From contig CAKTDK010000095.1 of the NCBI GenBank assembly GCA_934541205.1, forward strand, positions 1-6,921: 6,921 nucleotides of DNA, given 5' to 3'. Below the pieces are notes generated by a model, which was not told where the DNA came from, did not search any database, and was given only the letters and a program-made list of their open reading frames with translations. Positions 5,715 through 6,921 of the stretch are shown here, piece by piece. Positions within the stretch are counted from its first letter, which is position 1. Every line of letters begins with the position of its first letter. Origin of the DNA: an uncultured Eubacteriales bacterium (GTDB lineage Bacteria; Bacillota; Clostridia; Oscillospirales; RGIG7773). A program made the position numbers and the translations under genes.

Positions 5715-6472
5715 TAGAGTTCCTCCTTGGATTTTATTGAAAAATCAAATAATTCTTTTATATATAGTCCTGCTGCTATAATAAAAATTATTAAAGCATA
5801 ATTTAAATTTTGTAAAATATTTTCTGAAAGCACTATTATCATATTAAAGACGGCAAATAAAATAACGGAGATAAAAACGCCTATTCCCAATATAAAAAAT
5901 TCGTTTATTCGTCTGTTATTCAGTTTTAAAAGCTTAAAATAAACAGTACATACAAGCATAAAGGGAGTTAAATACCAGATTATCATATTAAAAAGGCCCT
6001 GACGGATTTGAAATGAAGATATAACGGAAAATAAAAGTAATATTACAATACTTAAAGAGCCTGTAATTAAATATCTTTGAAGCATGATTTCTTTAAGACT
6101 GTTTTTACAGGAAGATTCGATTTCCCACATATTATATTTATAGCTTTTATAAGTTTCGTAAATATCCAAAAGCGCAAAGAAAATTCCGAAAGCAGAAATT
6201 GTTATACACATTTCTGATGGTTCAATTCCTTGAGAACTTTGAACAGATATAATATAAATCCCTAAAAAAAGTAAAATAAACTGAGAAATTATTGTCCATT
6301 TGTTTATATAAGAAGCCTGGCATAAAATATTTTTAAAAAAGGAATTTTTTTTGGAAATATCTAAAGATTTTGTTTCATTCATTATTTTTAAAATACTTTG
6401 GCTTTTTCTGTTTGAATCTATGGGAATATTTTTGGAATTTTCAAAAAGTTTTTGTATTTCTTTATCGTTCAT
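5714..6472 (-). CDS. Six-helix membrane protein of a sigma/ABC operon, possible anti-sigma or sensor
   Basis: I do not recognise a named family with certainty. The 252 residues show a polar, probably cytosolic N-terminus (1-58, beginning NDKEIQKLFENSKNIP), then six hydrophobic segments near 59-77, 86-105, 134-152, 159-180, 191-215 and 222-240. A charged loop (106-133) contains MWEIESSCKNSLKEIMLQR. Similar loops occur in membrane proteins sitting between ECF sigma factors and ABC transporters in Clostridia, as far as I recall. The gene starts inside the sigma stop (ATGA, 6469-6472), with AAGGAGG (6480-6486) 7 bases upstream, so the two are translationally coupled. Position directly after a sigma gene and a soluble N-terminal segment ahead of the first helix fit an anti-sigma factor. 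No zinc-binding HXXXCXXC motif is present, so that role is inference. Confidence 0.75.
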   Translation of the reverse strand: MNDKEIQKLFENSKNIPIDSNRKSQSILKIMNETKSLDISKKNSFFKNILCQASYINKWTIISQFILLFLGIYIISVQSSQGIEPSEMCITISAFGIFFALLDIYETYKSYKYNMWEIESSCKNSLKEIMLQRYLITGSLSIVILLLFSVISSFQIRQGLFNMIIWYLTPFMLVCTVYFKLLKLNNRRINEFFILGIGVFISVILFAVFNMIIVLSENILQNLNYALIIFIIAAGLYIKELFDFSIKSKEEL

Positions 6473-6921
6473 TGATAATCCTCCTTTTCTAAATATTTTT
6501 TCATTTTTTCAAGCCCTTGTTTTAACCTTGATTTTACGGTAGAAATATTTTCATTTGTTATATCGGCTATCTCAGAGATTTTATACCCCAATATATATTT
6601 ATATATAATAGTTTCACTTTGGAAATCGGGAAGCTTGTGTAAAATCTGTTCCACAGTAATTTTATTAAGCTGCGTATCGGTTTGATTATAAAATAATTCT
6701 TCTGAAGATATTGAATTATTTTTTTCTGTTATTTGTTTTTTATAATAATCGTTACATATATTACAGGCTATTTTAAAAAGATATGATTTAAATTTCCCTT
6801 TCCCCGAATAACTGTTAAAATATTTTATCATTTTTATAAATGTTTCCTGAGTCAAATCATAAGAGGAGTCCGGATTGTTTGTTTTATAGTATATAAAACG
6901 GTAAACATCGTCATAATAAAG
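6469..6921 (-). CDS. ECF-type RNA polymerase sigma factor, 5' end outside the window
   Basis: This sigma-70 family factor directs RNA polymerase to a small regulon. 150 residues are visible and the frame stays open to the window edge, so the true start lies beyond 6921. Seen: region 2 with YYDDVYRFIYYK near the edge, the conserved DLTQETF helix (encoded near 6840-6858) and a basic region 2.3/2.4 stretch (GKFKSYLFKIACNICNDYYKK). A short linker of about 35 residues leads to region 4, with ILHKLPDFQSETIIYKYILG and the helix-turn-helix YKISEIADITNENISTVKSRLKQGLEKM. A TTG at 6853-6855 could pass for a start, but it falls inside the DLTQETF motif and would destroy region 2, so it is rejected. The gene heads the operon with the membrane protein and ABC genes, and autoregulation is likely but not shown. 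Confidence 0.9.
   Translation of the reverse strand, partial: LYYDDVYRFIYYKTNNPDSSYDLTQETFIKMIKYFNSYSGKGKFKSYLFKIACNICNDYYKKQITEKNNSISSEELFYNQTDTQLNKITVEQILHKLPDFQSETIIYKYILGYKISEIADITNENISTVKSRLKQGLEKMKKYLEKEDYQ

Noticed and set aside
6853..6855. TTG as start of the sigma factor
   Set aside because: It falls inside the conserved DLTQETF motif of region 2, and the frame stays open with sigma-like sequence up to the window edge.

Overview
The window is AT-rich DNA with strong AGGAGG-type Shine-Dalgarno sites, canonical TTGACA/TATAAT-like promoters and proteins of Bacillota type. It most resembles a low-GC anaerobe of the Clostridia/Tissierellia group. This placement rests on composition, ribosome binding sites and protein family flavour only; no marker gene or rRNA is present. 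The stretch looks chromosomal, with no transposase, integrase, tRNA, rRNA or CRISPR array.

Layout from left to right. Positions 1-104 are an AT-rich leader. A 59-residue ribbon-helix-helix-like protein (105-284, +) follows, then about 235 bases with no convincing gene. A D-2-hydroxyacid dehydrogenase (541-1500, -) ends inside a perfect palindromic terminator. It shares an 86-95 bp divergent promoter region with a 10-helix EamA-type transporter (1596-2465, +). Next is a stand-alone pduL phosphotransacylase gene (2537-3106, +) with its own promoter. The convergent gap after pduL holds a long nested inverted repeat (3139-3266), whose core is a dispersed-repeat-like palindrome. A DUF2325 gene (3313-3603, -) has a near-consensus promoter with a 38-bp perfect palindrome laid over its -10 and start region.

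The right half (3748-6921, -) is one tightly coupled operon: an ECF-type sigma factor cut by the window edge, a six-helix membrane protein, an ABC ATPase and an ABC-2 permease. Its genes overlap by 4, 1 and 7 bases, and an A/T-flanked hairpin closes it. The order suggests that the sigma factor controls its own operon, the membrane protein may hold or signal to it, and the ABC pair exports or senses an envelope-active compound. That role is inference.

The most interesting items are the 38-bp operator on the DUF2325 promoter, the nested hairpin after pduL, and the sigma/membrane-protein/ABC operon. None is clearly a wholly new system from sequence alone.
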